From Crossiella cryophila (GTDB lineage: Bacteria; Actinomycetota; Actinomycetes; Mycobacteriales; Pseudonocardiaceae): a stretch of DNA of 64,000 bases. Both the position numbers and the translations under genes were made by a program. Positions 16,101 through 25,150 of this stretch are shown here, one piece after another (the first letter of the stretch is position 1; every line of letters begins with the position of its first letter). Location: positions 7,527,501 to 7,591,500 of the forward strand of contig NZ_JACHMH010000001.1 of assembly GCF_014204915.1 (NCBI RefSeq), read 5' to 3'. The notes beneath the pieces are model-generated. The model did no database searches. It was not told where the DNA came from and worked only from the letters and a program-made list of their open reading frames with translations.

Positions 16101-16697
16101 TCAGAGGGCGCCGTGCGCGTAGGCGTAGGCCACCGCGTGCGTGCGGTTGCGCAGGCCGAGCCGGGACAGCAGCTCGTGCACGTTGTTCTTCACCGTCCGA
16201 TCCGAACACTGGAAGCGGGCCGCGATCTCACTGGTGCTGTGCCCCTCGGCGAGCAGCCGCAGCAGCCCGGCCTCGCGGTGGCTGAGTCCACCGGGCGCTG
16301 GCGTGTCCCGGTGCAGCCTGCGTACCTGCCCCAGCAATGCGCCGAGCAGGTCAGCGGGCGGTCGGCTGGGTCCGGAGCGCGCCCCGAGGACCATGCCCAC
16401 CAGCATCTCCGGGTGTGCCTGGGCACGCGGCAGGAACGCCACCACCCCGCTGTCCACCGCGACCGGCAGGTGCGCCTCGCCCAGCTCCTCGGAGATCAGC
16501 ACCACCGGGCAGCCGAGGCCGTGCAGCCAGGCCAGTTCCGGCCCGGTGACCTCGGGCAGCACCACCACGGCCACCTGCGCGACCTCGTGTTCACGCACCG
16601 GCCGCACCCGCAGCAACGGGCTGGTCCGCAACGCCGCGACCAGGCCGGCCCGGCTGAGCGGGTCCGCGGCGTGCGCCGCCACACAAATCGGTTCCAC
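16101..16697 (-). CDS. LuxR-type regulator with a pseudo-receiver domain
   Basis: 198 residues. The C-terminal LuxR helix-turn-helix is clear at about 135-195 (GLSHREAGLLRLLAEGHSTS, then RTVKNNVHELLSRLGLRNRT). The first 120 residues resemble a response-regulator receiver in length and strand pattern. However, the position of the phospho-accepting Asp reads VVVLPEVTG, so normal phosphorylation looks impossible. No histidine kinase is adjacent. The gene is divergent from the SARP regulator with a 127-bp gap, so cross-regulation is plausible but not shown. Confidence 0.88.
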   Translation of the reverse strand: MEPICVAAHAADPLSRAGLVAALRTSPLLRVRPVREHEVAQVAVVVLPEVTGPELAWLHGLGCPVVLISEELGEAHLPVAVDSGVVAFLPRAQAHPEMLVGMVLGARSGPSRPPADLLGALLGQVRRLHRDTPAPGGLSHREAGLLRLLAEGHSTSEIAARFQCSDRTVKNNVHELLSRLGLRNRTHAVAYAYAHGAL

Positions 16698-16824
16698 CTG
16701 ACCTCCACCGCTGACTGATCAGGCAACCCTGCCGGGACACCCTGAACCCGGGCCTCAACTTTTTCTCAACGCGCTGAGCGGCCAGGATGCGCACCCAGAC
16801 GATCTTCGGCGCACACTGTCCGCA

Positions 16825-19629
16825 ATGGAGTCCTCGCTACGCGTGCAGCTGCTGGGACCGGTCCGCGCCTGGCGGTCCGGCCGCGAACTGGACCTCGGCT
16901 CGCCCCGTCAACGGTCCCTGTTCGCGCTGCTCGCGCTGCGCGCCGGACATCCGGTGCCGCGTCAGGACATCGTGGCCGCGCTGTGGGAGGAGAACCCGCC
17001 GGCCAAGGTCGCGGGCAGCGTGCACACCTACGTGTCCGGACTGCGCCGGGCGCTGACCGGACGGCAGCTGCCTGCGGCGACCGACGGCGGTTACCGGTTG
17101 CCCGGCAACGACATGGTGGTGGACGCGACCGTGTTCGGGGATCACTGTGCCACGGCCAAGATCCACCTGGGCCACGGTCGGCCGGTGGCCGCGGTGCGCT
17201 GCTGGGACGAAGCGCTCGCGTTGTGGTCGGGGGCGCCGCTGGCGGGGTTGCCGGGGCCGTTCGCACAGCATCAGCGGGTGCGGCTGACCGAGGCCAGGCT
17301 GACCGCGGTCTGCGACCGGGCGGCGGTGCTGGTGACCTTGCCCGGACGGGCCGCCTCCGCCGGTGGGCTGGCGGCGGAGTTGCTGGGGTGGGTGCAGGAA
17401 CACCCGTTGCGGGAGGAGCTGCGGGAGGCGTTGATGCTGGCGCTGTGCCGGGCCGGACGGTCGGCGGAGGCGTTGCGGCAGTTCCACGAGCTGAGTCGGG
17501 CCCTGGACGCGGAGCTGGGTGTGCGGCCAGGGCCTCGGCTGCGGGCCCTGCACGAACGCATCCTGCGCGAGGATCCCGGACTGTCCGACCACGCCCCGGC
17601 GGTACGCGGCCGCGGCACGCCCGACCACGAACCCCTGCCACCGGCCAAGCCCGCCCAGCTACCGCACGATCTGTCCGAATTCATCGGCCGCACAACCGAA
17701 CTGGCCACCCTGACCGGGCTGTTCACCGCCGCCCCGGCCCGCGGCCACCTCCCGCTCGCCCTGATCACCGGCGTCGCGGGGGTCGGCAAGACCAGCCTGG
17801 CCGTGCACGCCGCGCACCTGGTCGCACTGTCCTTTCCGGACGGTCAGCTGCACCTCGACCTGCGCGGCCACGACCCGGTCAACGCCCCCACCGATCCGGC
17901 CACCGCGCTGATCCACCTGCTGCGTGCCCTCGGCGTCGACCCCCGGCGCGTTCCGGACGACCTGGACGGCCGCGCCGCGTTGTTCCGCAGTGTCCTGGAC
18001 GGTCGCCGGATGTTGCTGCTGCTGGACAACGCGCACAGCGCCGACCAGATCGGCCCGCTGTTGCCCGGCGGCACCGGGTCCGGTGTGCTGGTCACCAGTC
18101 GCAACCGGCTGCCCGGTCTGCTCGCCCGGCACGGCGCGGCCGAGGTCGAGCTGGCCCCACTAGCCGCCACGGAGTCCCGGAGCCTGCTGGCCGCCCTGCT
18201 CGGCATGGACCGGGTGACCGCGGAGCCTACGCCCGCCACCAGACTGACCGTCCTGTGTGGACATCTGCCGTTGGCGGTGCGGGTGGCGGCGGAGCGGGTG
18301 CTCACCCATCCGCATCGCACCCTGGCCGACCTGGTGGCCGAGCTGGATGCCGAGACCGACCGGCTGGACCTGTTGGATGGTCAGGACCACACCGGGGTAC
18401 GCGCGGTGTTCTCCTGGTCCTACCGCACGTTGCCACCCGCGGCCGCCCGGCTGTTCCGGCTGCTCGGCCTGCACCCCGGCCCTGAGTTCGCCGCCGCGGC
18501 CGCCACCGCGCTGAACGGCTCGGATGCCGGCGCCGGACTGGATCTACTGACCGCCGCCCATCTGCTCGAACCACTCGGCCAGGGCCGCTACCGGCTGCAC
18601 GACCTGGTGCGCCTGTACGCGGCCGAACTGGCCCAGCGGGTCCCGGCCGGGAAACCGGTGCGGCGACTGCTCGACTGGTACATGCACACCGCCGCGGCCG
18701 CGGCCAGGCACCTCGGCGTCCGGCACGCCGAACTGATGCTGCCACCGCCGGAACCCGGTTGCCTGCCAAGGTCTTTCGCCGACCGGGTGGACAGCGCGGC
18801 CTGGTTCGCCGCCGAGCACGAGAACCTGCTCGCGGCCACCCGGCTGGCCGCCGAATCCGGTCTGCACCGGCACGCCTGGCTGCTGCCAGCGGTGCTCATC
18901 GACCACCTGGTGGATCGGAAACCCTGGGCGACCTGGTTCCACGCCAACGAGATCGCCCTGGCCGCGGCCCAACGCTCGGGTGACCAGGACGGGCAACGCT
19001 GGACCCGGCTCAACCTGGCCATCGCGCACGTGCACCGCGCCGAGTACGACCAGGCCGCCGAGCTGCTGATCACCGCACTGGACACTGTGGACAGTCCGGA
19101 TGAGGTGTGGTCGACCATCCAGCACACCCTCGGCGAGGCGTACTTCGGGCTGGGCCAACCGGAACGGGCCCTCGGCTACTACCTGCGCGCCGGGGCGGCC
19201 TACCGGGAACTGGGCCTGTCCGGGGAATGGCTGATGGCGACCAACAACTCGGCCAAGGCGCTGACCCGGCTCGGCGAGTACGAGGAAGCCCTGGCCCACC
19301 TGGGCACGGCGCTGACCGCGGTGGCCCGGATCGGCGATCACCACGCGCTCGGGCACACCCACTTCCACCTGGCCGAGGTGTACGAACTCACCGGCGAACT
19401 GTCCCTGGCCGAGGCGCACTACCGCCAGGCACTCACGGTGCGCGCCGAGGCCGGGGACCGGGTCGGCGAGGCCGAGTCCCTGCACCGGCTCGGCGGCCTG
19501 CTGCTGACCATGGGCGAACCGGACCGTGCCCGCACCGCCTGGCAACGGGCACTGTCCCTTGTGGACCGCTTCGAGCTGCCGCACGTGCAGCTGCTGCGCC
19601 AGGACCTCGCCGCGTTGGAGGGCCGATGA
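16825..19629 (+). CDS. AfsR/SARP-family transcriptional regulator (BTAD, NB-ARC, TPR)
   Basis: A 934-residue regulator with the AfsR layout: an OmpR-like winged helix at about 5-90 (VQLLGPVRAWRSGRELDLGS), a BTAD domain at about 95-245, an NB-ARC ATPase at about 290-560 with Walker A GVAGVGKT at 316-323 and a LLLLDNAHSA Walker B, and TPR-like repeats from about 700 to the end. Such proteins activate secondary metabolism or secreted enzymes; the target is unknown. There is no clear Shine-Dalgarno sequence before the ATG. Its stop overlaps the next gene by four bases (ATGA). Confidence 0.93.
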   Translation: MESSLRVQLLGPVRAWRSGRELDLGSPRQRSLFALLALRAGHPVPRQDIVAALWEENPPAKVAGSVHTYVSGLRRALTGRQLPAATDGGYRLPGNDMVVDATVFGDHCATAKIHLGHGRPVAAVRCWDEALALWSGAPLAGLPGPFAQHQRVRLTEARLTAVCDRAAVLVTLPGRAASAGGLAAELLGWVQEHPLREELREALMLALCRAGRSAEALRQFHELSRALDAELGVRPGPRLRALHERILREDPGLSDHAPAVRGRGTPDHEPLPPAKPAQLPHDLSEFIGRTTELATLTGLFTAAPARGHLPLALITGVAGVGKTSLAVHAAHLVALSFPDGQLHLDLRGHDPVNAPTDPATALIHLLRALGVDPRRVPDDLDGRAALFRSVLDGRRMLLLLDNAHSADQIGPLLPGGTGSGVLVTSRNRLPGLLARHGAAEVELAPLAATESRSLLAALLGMDRVTAEPTPATRLTVLCGHLPLAVRVAAERVLTHPHRTLADLVAELDAETDRLDLLDGQDHTGVRAVFSWSYRTLPPAAARLFRLLGLHPGPEFAAAAATALNGSDAGAGLDLLTAAHLLEPLGQGRYRLHDLVRLYAAELAQRVPAGKPVRRLLDWYMHTAAAAARHLGVRHAELMLPPPEPGCLPRSFADRVDSAAWFAAEHENLLAATRLAAESGLHRHAWLLPAVLIDHLVDRKPWATWFHANEIALAAAQRSGDQDGQRWTRLNLAIAHVHRAEYDQAAELLITALDTVDSPDEVWSTIQHTLGEAYFGLGQPERALGYYLRAGAAYRELGLSGEWLMATNNSAKALTRLGEYEEALAHLGTALTAVARIGDHHALGHTHFHLAEVYELTGELSLAEAHYRQALTVRAEAGDRVGEAESLHRLGGLLLTMGEPDRARTAWQRALSLVDRFELPHVQLLRQDLAALEGR

Positions 19630-20735
19630 CCATCGACGTGCACACCCACGTGATGCCGCCACTCACCCGCCGCGACACCTCCCCGCTCGCCCCGGCGGAC
19701 GGGCCGTGGCTGGACGCGGACCGGGTCCGGCTCGGCGACCGGAACTGGCTGCATGCCTACCCGGAGCTGTGGGACCCGGCGACCCGACTGTCCGAAATGG
19801 ACCGGACCGGGGTGACCGCCCAGGTGGTCACCCCGGTGGGCTGGCTGCACCTGGACACGCCGGATCCCGCCCGCGCCGGGGAATGGCATCGCACGGTCAA
19901 CCAGCGGGTGCTCGAATTCTGTGCCAGCGCACCGGATCGCCTGCTCCCGCTGTGCCAGGTCCCGCTGAATGACCCGGAACTGGCCTGCGCGGTGCTCACC
20001 GAAGCCCGCCAGGCCGGAGCGCTCGGCGTGGTCCTGGACAACCGCCCGGCCGAGGGCGAGCACGACCGCGGCCACCTGCACGAGTTCCTGACCCACTGCG
20101 CGGAGCAGGACGCGTTCGTGCTGGTGCGATCCCGGATGCTGCTCGGCGAAGCACTCGAGCGCCGCTACCCGGCCGGCGCCGACCGACCGGTCGGGGCGCT
20201 GAACCTCACCGCCGCCGACCTTCTGCTCAGCGACCTGCTCGACCGGCTCCCTGCCTCCCTGCGGCTCTGCCTGACCAACGGCGGCGGCGCACTCACACCC
20301 CTGGTGGCCGCCCTGACCGGCCAGGACCACCTCGGCCCCGCACTCCGCGACCGGCTCACCGGCCTCCCGTGGCGGCACCGGCTGGACCGGGTGCACGTGG
20401 ACTCGTTCGTGCTCGGCGACCGGGCGTTCGGGCAGGTGCTCGACCTGTTCGGCCCGCACCGGGTGGTGGTCGGCTCCAACTACCCGGCCCCGGTGCGCGA
20501 CCGGCGGCCGGGTGAGCTGGTGCGCCGCCACCCGAGTCTGTCCACTGTGGACCAAATGGCGGTGTCGCACGGCAATGCCGAACGACTGTTGAAGCTCAGC
20601 CCAGGAAGTGGGTCAGCATCGGCAGCACCAGGTCGATCCGGCGCACCACCTCCATGTGCTTGGTCTGCGGCAGCACCGCCAGGTGCGCATTGGGCAGGTG
20701 CCGGTGGAACTCGACCGCGTGGTCCAGCCGGATGA
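19626..20735 (+). CDS. Amidohydrolase-family (ACMSD-like) protein with altered metal site
   Basis: 369 residues, translationally coupled to the SARP gene. The N-terminal HxH motif (DVHTHV, His6 and His8) and the TIM-barrel pattern place it in the amidohydrolase-2/ACMSD family. Two metal ligands seem lost: the usual mid-barrel His region reads VLVRSRM, and the usual catalytic Asp near the end reads GSNYPAP. About 45 residues follow the natural end (NAERLLKL) as a low-complexity tail, because the frame runs 140 bp into the convergent hydrolase gene. It may be a binding or regulatory protein rather than an enzyme. Confidence 0.78.
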   Translation: MTIDVHTHVMPPLTRRDTSPLAPADGPWLDADRVRLGDRNWLHAYPELWDPATRLSEMDRTGVTAQVVTPVGWLHLDTPDPARAGEWHRTVNQRVLEFCASAPDRLLPLCQVPLNDPELACAVLTEARQAGALGVVLDNRPAEGEHDRGHLHEFLTHCAEQDAFVLVRSRMLLGEALERRYPAGADRPVGALNLTAADLLLSDLLDRLPASLRLCLTNGGGALTPLVAALTGQDHLGPALRDRLTGLPWRHRLDRVHVDSFVLGDRAFGQVLDLFGPHRVVVGSNYPAPVRDRRPGELVRRHPSLSTVDQMAVSHGNAERLLKLSPGSGSASAAPGRSGAPPPCAWSAAAPPGAHWAGAGGTRPRGPAG

Positions 20736-21348
20736 AGTCGTTGTCGCCGATGATCAGCAGCGACTCGGCGGTGATCCGGCCGAGCTGCTCCGGCGTCCAG
20801 CCCGTCCAGCCGTGCACCACCACCTGGAGCTTGTTCAGGAACGCCTCGAAGTGGTCCGGATCGGGGGCGACCGATCGGTAGGCGGCGAGCATGTCGGCGA
20901 AGTCGGCCGCGGTGGGCAGCAGGTCGGAGGTCTGTGCCGGGTCGGTGATCTCCGGCTTGTAGCCGTCCGGGTGGAAGTGGGTGGCGGCCAGCGCGAGCTT
21001 GCCCACCCGGTCCGGATGGTCCAGGCCGACCTGGGCGGCGACCAGGCCGCCGAGGCTGTAACCGAACAGGTCTGCCTGGTCGACACCCAGGTGGTCCAGC
21101 ACGCCGATCACGTCGGCGGCGAAGCTGGCGATGCTGCCCGGTTCCGCCCGGTCAGCGGTGTGGCCGTGCCCCTGCAGCTCGATCGCGATGACCTGGTGGC
21201 GCTGCGCGAGGGCGCCCACCAGCGGCCCGAAGGACAGGTCGATGGTGAGCGCCCCGCCGTGCAGCAGGACCAGCGGGCTCCCCGTGCCGTGGATCTCGTA
21301 GTACACGGCCAGGTCGGACAGCGGGGCGTAGCCAGTGGTGCCGGTCAT
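20596..21348 (-). CDS. Alpha/beta-fold hydrolase
   Basis: A 250-residue cytoplasmic alpha/beta hydrolase. Visible marks are the oxyanion-hole motif LLHGG near residue 30, the nucleophile elbow GYSLGG with Ser98, the acid in GDNDFIRL (Asp204 or nearby) and His231 (QTKHMEV). The ATG at 21348 follows an AAGGAGAAGGACC ribosome-binding site. The substrate is not evident. Its 3' end overlaps the convergent amidohydrolase-like gene by 140 bp. Confidence 0.9.
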   Translation of the reverse strand: MTGTTGYAPLSDLAVYYEIHGTGSPLVLLHGGALTIDLSFGPLVGALAQRHQVIAIELQGHGHTADRAEPGSIASFAADVIGVLDHLGVDQADLFGYSLGGLVAAQVGLDHPDRVGKLALAATHFHPDGYKPEITDPAQTSDLLPTAADFADMLAAYRSVAPDPDHFEAFLNKLQVVVHGWTGWTPEQLGRITAESLLIIGDNDFIRLDHAVEFHRHLPNAHLAVLPQTKHMEVVRRIDLVLPMLTHFLG

Positions 21349-21435
21349 GGTCCTTCTCCTTGTTCGACGCCTTCACCAGCATGGACGGGTTTCGGGCGAC
21401 GAACTCATCGGACACGCGCTGTGAACCAGGTCACA

Positions 21436-22518
21436 TCAGCAGTAGGCGGCGGTCAGCACGCCCTGGAGCGACGGCGTGGGGTTGGCCAGCTGCTGGTTGA
21501 TGTTGAGCCCGATCACCTTGCCGCCGGTGGCGTCACTGGCCGCCCAGCTGTTGAAGCCGGGGATGGAACCGCCGTGGCCCCACACCGAGATCCCGCAACT
21601 GAGGTCGGTGCGCATCAGCCCGAGCCCGTAGCCGCCCTGGCGTCCGGTCATCGGCACCGCGGTGGTCATCTCCTTGAGCTGGGCCGCGGGCAGCAACCGA
21701 CCGCTCAGTAGGGCGCGGAAGAACTTGCCGAGATCGTCCGCGGTGGAGATCATCTCGCCGGCCGAGTCGGCCATGGTCGGGCTGATCCTGGTGACCTCGA
21801 CCCGGCGCTGGGGGTTCGCCGGGTCGGCGGTGTAGCCGCTGAGGTGCGGGCCGCTGATGGTGGTCTTGCGGTGCGGCAGTTCGGTGTCGCGCAGGCCCAG
21901 TGGCCGCAGGATCCGCTCGGTCACCGCCTGCCGCCAGTCCCGGCCGGTGGCCTTGGTGATCACCATGCCGGCCAGCAGGTAGCCGGTGTTGGAGTAGGAC
22001 CAGCCCTGGCCGGGCGCGAAGGTCGGCTGGTCGTCGGCGATCAGCTTGAGCAGTTGATCCGGGGTGTACTCGGTGAGCACGGCGCCGGGGCTGAAGTCCA
22101 GGTGCGGCACGAAGTCCGGCAGTCCGGAGGTGTGTTGCAGCAGCTGCCGCAGGGTGATGTTCTCGCCGTTCTTGACCGCCCCCGGCAGCCACTTGGCGAC
22201 CTTGTCGTCCAGGGACAGCTTGCCGTCGCCGACGAGTTGCAGCAGTGCGGTGGCCACGAACGGCTTGCTGACACTGCCGATCCGGAACCGGTCGGTGGCT
22301 CTCGGCGTGCGACCGCTGGCGATGTCGGCTTTGCCTGCCACGTAGCTCTGCCTGCCGGTGCGGCGGTCGTTGACCACGGTGAGCCCGCCGGGCGCGCCCG
22401 CGTCCAGGGCCGCCTGGAGGGCCTGCTGGACCTTGCCGGTGTCCGGTTGCGCGAGCGCGACGCCGCCGGAACCCATCAGCGCCACGGCGAGCACCGGGGC
22501 GATCAGTCTTCTGTACAC
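21436..22518 (-). CDS. Secreted serine hydrolase of the beta-lactamase/D-alanyl-D-alanine carboxypeptidase family
   Basis: A 360-residue class C beta-lactamase-fold protein. A signal peptide covers about residues 1-23 (cleavage near ALAQPD). The three active-site elements are present: SVSK (Ser82 to Lys85), YSN (Tyr175 to Asn177) and a C-terminal HGG (WGHGGSIPG). Secreted actinomycete relatives are mostly DD-peptidases or esterases; HGG instead of KTG leaves this open. The GTG start follows GAGAAGGATGG. The gene stands alone, with the GNAT gene divergent. Confidence 0.9.
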   Translation of the reverse strand: MYRRLIAPVLAVALMGSGGVALAQPDTGKVQQALQAALDAGAPGGLTVVNDRRTGRQSYVAGKADIASGRTPRATDRFRIGSVSKPFVATALLQLVGDGKLSLDDKVAKWLPGAVKNGENITLRQLLQHTSGLPDFVPHLDFSPGAVLTEYTPDQLLKLIADDQPTFAPGQGWSYSNTGYLLAGMVITKATGRDWRQAVTERILRPLGLRDTELPHRKTTISGPHLSGYTADPANPQRRVEVTRISPTMADSAGEMISTADDLGKFFRALLSGRLLPAAQLKEMTTAVPMTGRQGGYGLGLMRTDLSCGISVWGHGGSIPGFNSWAASDATGGKVIGLNINQQLANPTPSLQGVLTAAYC

Positions 22519-22670
22519 GGGAAACCATCCTTCTCTCTCGGACCTCCCCCGTGTTCACCACATCAGTCCGGCCGGACGGCTCGCTTGTGCGATCGGCCAA
22601 CATCCGGCGCGGCCACCGGGTCGATCGGACAACCCTTGCCAGCGCGGGCCCGGCGCGGTGGGATGGCGGC

Positions 22671-23129
22671 ATGATCACCGTCGCGCCCTGCCCGCCGGAC
22701 CGGGTCGAGTGGCTGGTCCGGCTGCTCACCGGCTACCACCTGGCCACCGAGGCGGAGAAGGGCGCGCCGGTGCCGGATCCGAGCGGGTTGCCCGAGCGCT
22801 ACCGCCGGGAGGTGCTGGATCCGCTGGGCTCCTTCGCCGACAGCCTGGTGCTGCTGGCGTCCACTGTGGACGAGCCGGTCGGCTGTGTGGTGCTGACCGC
22901 GGACGGCGAACTGAAGCGGCTGTGGGTGGATCCGGACTGGCGGGGCAAGGGCGTGGCCCGGCAACTCACCGAGGCAGCGGTGCGGGCGGCCGGGAGCGCG
23001 GTGCGGTTGTCGGTGTGGGACTGGCGGACCGACGCGATCGGGCTGTACCGGCGGCTGGGTTTCCGCGAGGTCGAGTCCTGGGACGAGCGGGCCGGGATGG
23101 TGTGTTTCAGGCTGGATCCGCCACGCTGA
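22671..23129 (+). CDS. GNAT-family N-acetyltransferase
   Basis: A 152-residue GNAT protein. Motif A, which binds acetyl-CoA, is LKRLWVDPDWRGKGVARQLT (R/QxxGxG type), followed by LYRRLGFREVE, the family's motif B. The acceptor is unknown. The ATG at 22671 has a weak GGTGGGA ribosome-binding site. Its end overlaps the convergent epimerase-like gene by 23 bp. Confidence 0.88.
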   Translation: MITVAPCPPDRVEWLVRLLTGYHLATEAEKGAPVPDPSGLPERYRREVLDPLGSFADSLVLLASTVDEPVGCVVLTADGELKRLWVDPDWRGKGVARQLTEAAVRAAGSAVRLSVWDWRTDAIGLYRRLGFREVESWDERAGMVCFRLDPPR

Positions 23130-23997
23130 CCTCGATCCGCAACCCGGTGGACGCGCCAGGAGCCAGGGTGGTGAGCGGGCCGAGGATCTCGCATTCCACG
23201 ATCTGATCCGGCGGGTTGAGGTTGCCCAGCGCGGCGATCGGTTCGGGCAGCGGGGATTCCAGCCAGACTTCCAGCGGCGAGCCGCCGTCCGGGTACTCGG
23301 CGGCACTGTCCACAGTGAACCGCTGGGTGAGCGAGCGGTGGCCGTGGTGGGTCACCCAGCCCGCGCTGCCGGGGAAGCCGAGTTTGCCCACGGTGGTCTG
23401 GCTGGGCACCACCACCAGGTCGCCGCGGATCTCGTGCTCGACCGGGTGGGTGGTGGTGATCAAGTTACGGACCCGTGGTTCCTGGCGGCCAGTAAGTCCG
23501 ATGTGGACGGTGCCAGCGGGGAGCTGGGTGACGTTCCACAGTGCCCAGCGGACCGGGTGGTCGCCGGTGTTGGTGGCGGTGAGGTCGAGGCGGTAGCCGG
23601 GTTCGGTGCGGTGCAGGGTGAACCGGCGGGTCAGGCGCAGGCCGGTGTGCGGGTCGTCGCCGCTGGTCAGGGTGACGGCCAGGCCCTCGACGGCGGCGGT
23701 GTACGGGCCGGAGTCCAGCACCGGGTCGGGTGGGCCGGGCCATTCGTGCGCGCCGGACCAGCCCTGCGGGGCGGGCCAGGTCTTGTCGCCACCGTAGTTG
23801 ACCCAGTCACCCATCTCCCCGAAGTTGGGCGCGAACCGGTGTCCGCCAACGGGTCGCAGCTCCTCGTCGAGCAGACTCGGATTGCGCCACAACACCTCGA
23901 CACCTTCGTGCCGCAGCGACAGCAGGCGGCCACCCAGCGTGGGCAGGAAACCCAGCCGCAGCACGCCGTTGTCCAGCCAGATCGGGTCGGTCACCAT
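23107..23997 (-). CDS. Aldose-epimerase-like / DUF4380-type protein
   Basis: A 296-residue galactose-mutarotase-fold protein by pattern: an N-terminal LRLGFLPTLGGRLLSLRHEG strand block, the central FTLHRTEPGYRLDLTATNTG and LWNVTQLPAG. It could equilibrate sugar anomers, but a classical catalytic His/Glu pair cannot be placed with certainty. It is the last gene of the galactoside operon and overlaps the galactonate dehydratase stop by seven bases, so a mutarotase role fits the context. The 3' end overlaps the GNAT gene. Confidence 0.75.
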   Translation of the reverse strand: MVTDPIWLDNGVLRLGFLPTLGGRLLSLRHEGVEVLWRNPSLLDEELRPVGGHRFAPNFGEMGDWVNYGGDKTWPAPQGWSGAHEWPGPPDPVLDSGPYTAAVEGLAVTLTSGDDPHTGLRLTRRFTLHRTEPGYRLDLTATNTGDHPVRWALWNVTQLPAGTVHIGLTGRQEPRVRNLITTTHPVEHEIRGDLVVVPSQTTVGKLGFPGSAGWVTHHGHRSLTQRFTVDSAAEYPDGGSPLEVWLESPLPEPIAALGNLNPPDQIVECEILGPLTTLAPGASTGLRIEVSVADPA

Positions 23998-25139
23998 TCG
24001 GCCAGGCTTCCGTCCTCGTGCCGCCACACCGGGTTGCGCCAGCTGTGACCGGTCTCGGCGGCGCGGCGGACCGCGGTCTCGTCGATCTCGATGCCCAGGC
24101 CGGGGCCGAGCGGGCGGCGGGCGTGGCCGTCCACGAAGTCGAACGGGGTGGTGTCCAGGAGGTAGTCCAGGAGTTCGCCGCCGGTGTTGTAGTGCAGGCG
24201 CAGGCTTTGTTCCTGGATGAGGAAGTTGGGGGTGGCGAAGGCGATCTGCAGGCTGGCGGCCAGCGCGATCGGGCCGAGCGGGCAGTGCGGGGCGATGCTG
24301 GCGCCGTAGATCTCGGCCAGCGCGCCGATCCGCCGTAGCTCGGAGATGCCGCCGGCGTGCGAGGGATCCGGTTGCAGCACCGCGACTCCGGCATCGAGGG
24401 CGGGTTTGACCTCCCAGCGCGAGTACAGCCGCTCCCCCACCGCCACCGGCACCGTACTGGCCTGCACCACCGAGGCCAGCGCGTTGCCTTGCAGCTCGGG
24501 GAGAACGGGCTCCTCGACGAACATCGGCTGCACCTCCTCCAGCATCCGCACCAGCCGCCGGGCCATCGCCGGACTGGTGCGGCCGTGGAAGTCGATGGCC
24601 AGATCCCCGTGCGGGCCAAGGGCTTCCCGTGCCTGGCGGGCGCGGTCGAGGGCGGCGTTGGCCTGGGCGGGGGTGTCGATCGCGGTGAGCGGCCCGGCCA
24701 CGTTCATCTTCACCGCGGTGTACCCGGCCTCGACCTGCCGGGTGACCGCCTCGAAGATCCCGTCCGGCCGGTCGCCGCCGACCCAGGAGTACACCCGGAC
24801 CCGATCGCGCACCGGCCCGCCGAGCAGCTCGTGCACCGGGCAGTTCCGCGCCTTGCCCGCGATGTCCCACAGCGCCTGGTCGTACCCGGACAGCGCACTG
24901 GAGAGCACCGGTCCGCCACGGTAGAAACCACTGCGCCGCAACACCTGCCAGTGATCCTCGATGCGCAGCGGGTCCTGGCCGAGCACCAGTTCGGACAGCT
25001 CGTGCACGGCCGCGCGCACGGTCTCCGCCCTGCCCTCCACCACCGGCTCGCCCCAGCCGACCAGTCCCTCATCGGTGCTGATCTTGAGGAACAGCCAGCG
25101 CGGCGCGACCAGGAAGGTCTCGATCCCGGTGATCTTCAC
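23991..25139 (-). CDS. dgoD: D-galactonate dehydratase
   Basis: A 382-residue enolase-superfamily enzyme with the same length and nearly the same motif string as E. coli DgoD. These include MKIT at the start, PRWLFLKISTDEGLVGWGEP, GFYRGGPVLSSALSGYDQAL, YSWVGGDRP, AIDFHGR, FVEEPVLPE, VGERLYSR, LQPDPSHAGGI, APHCPLGPIALA and the terminal WRHEDGSLAEW. Asp/Glu ligands bind Mg(II). It dehydrates D-galactonate to 2-keto-3-deoxy-D-galactonate. The GTG start follows GAGGGGGAA. It lies in the galactoside operon, 11 bases after the SDR gene. Confidence 0.95.
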   Translation of the reverse strand: MKITGIETFLVAPRWLFLKISTDEGLVGWGEPVVEGRAETVRAAVHELSELVLGQDPLRIEDHWQVLRRSGFYRGGPVLSSALSGYDQALWDIAGKARNCPVHELLGGPVRDRVRVYSWVGGDRPDGIFEAVTRQVEAGYTAVKMNVAGPLTAIDTPAQANAALDRARQAREALGPHGDLAIDFHGRTSPAMARRLVRMLEEVQPMFVEEPVLPELQGNALASVVQASTVPVAVGERLYSRWEVKPALDAGVAVLQPDPSHAGGISELRRIGALAEIYGASIAPHCPLGPIALAASLQIAFATPNFLIQEQSLRLHYNTGGELLDYLLDTTPFDFVDGHARRPLGPGLGIEIDETAVRRAAETGHSWRNPVWRHEDGSLAEW

Positions 25140-25150
25140 TCAGTTCCCCC

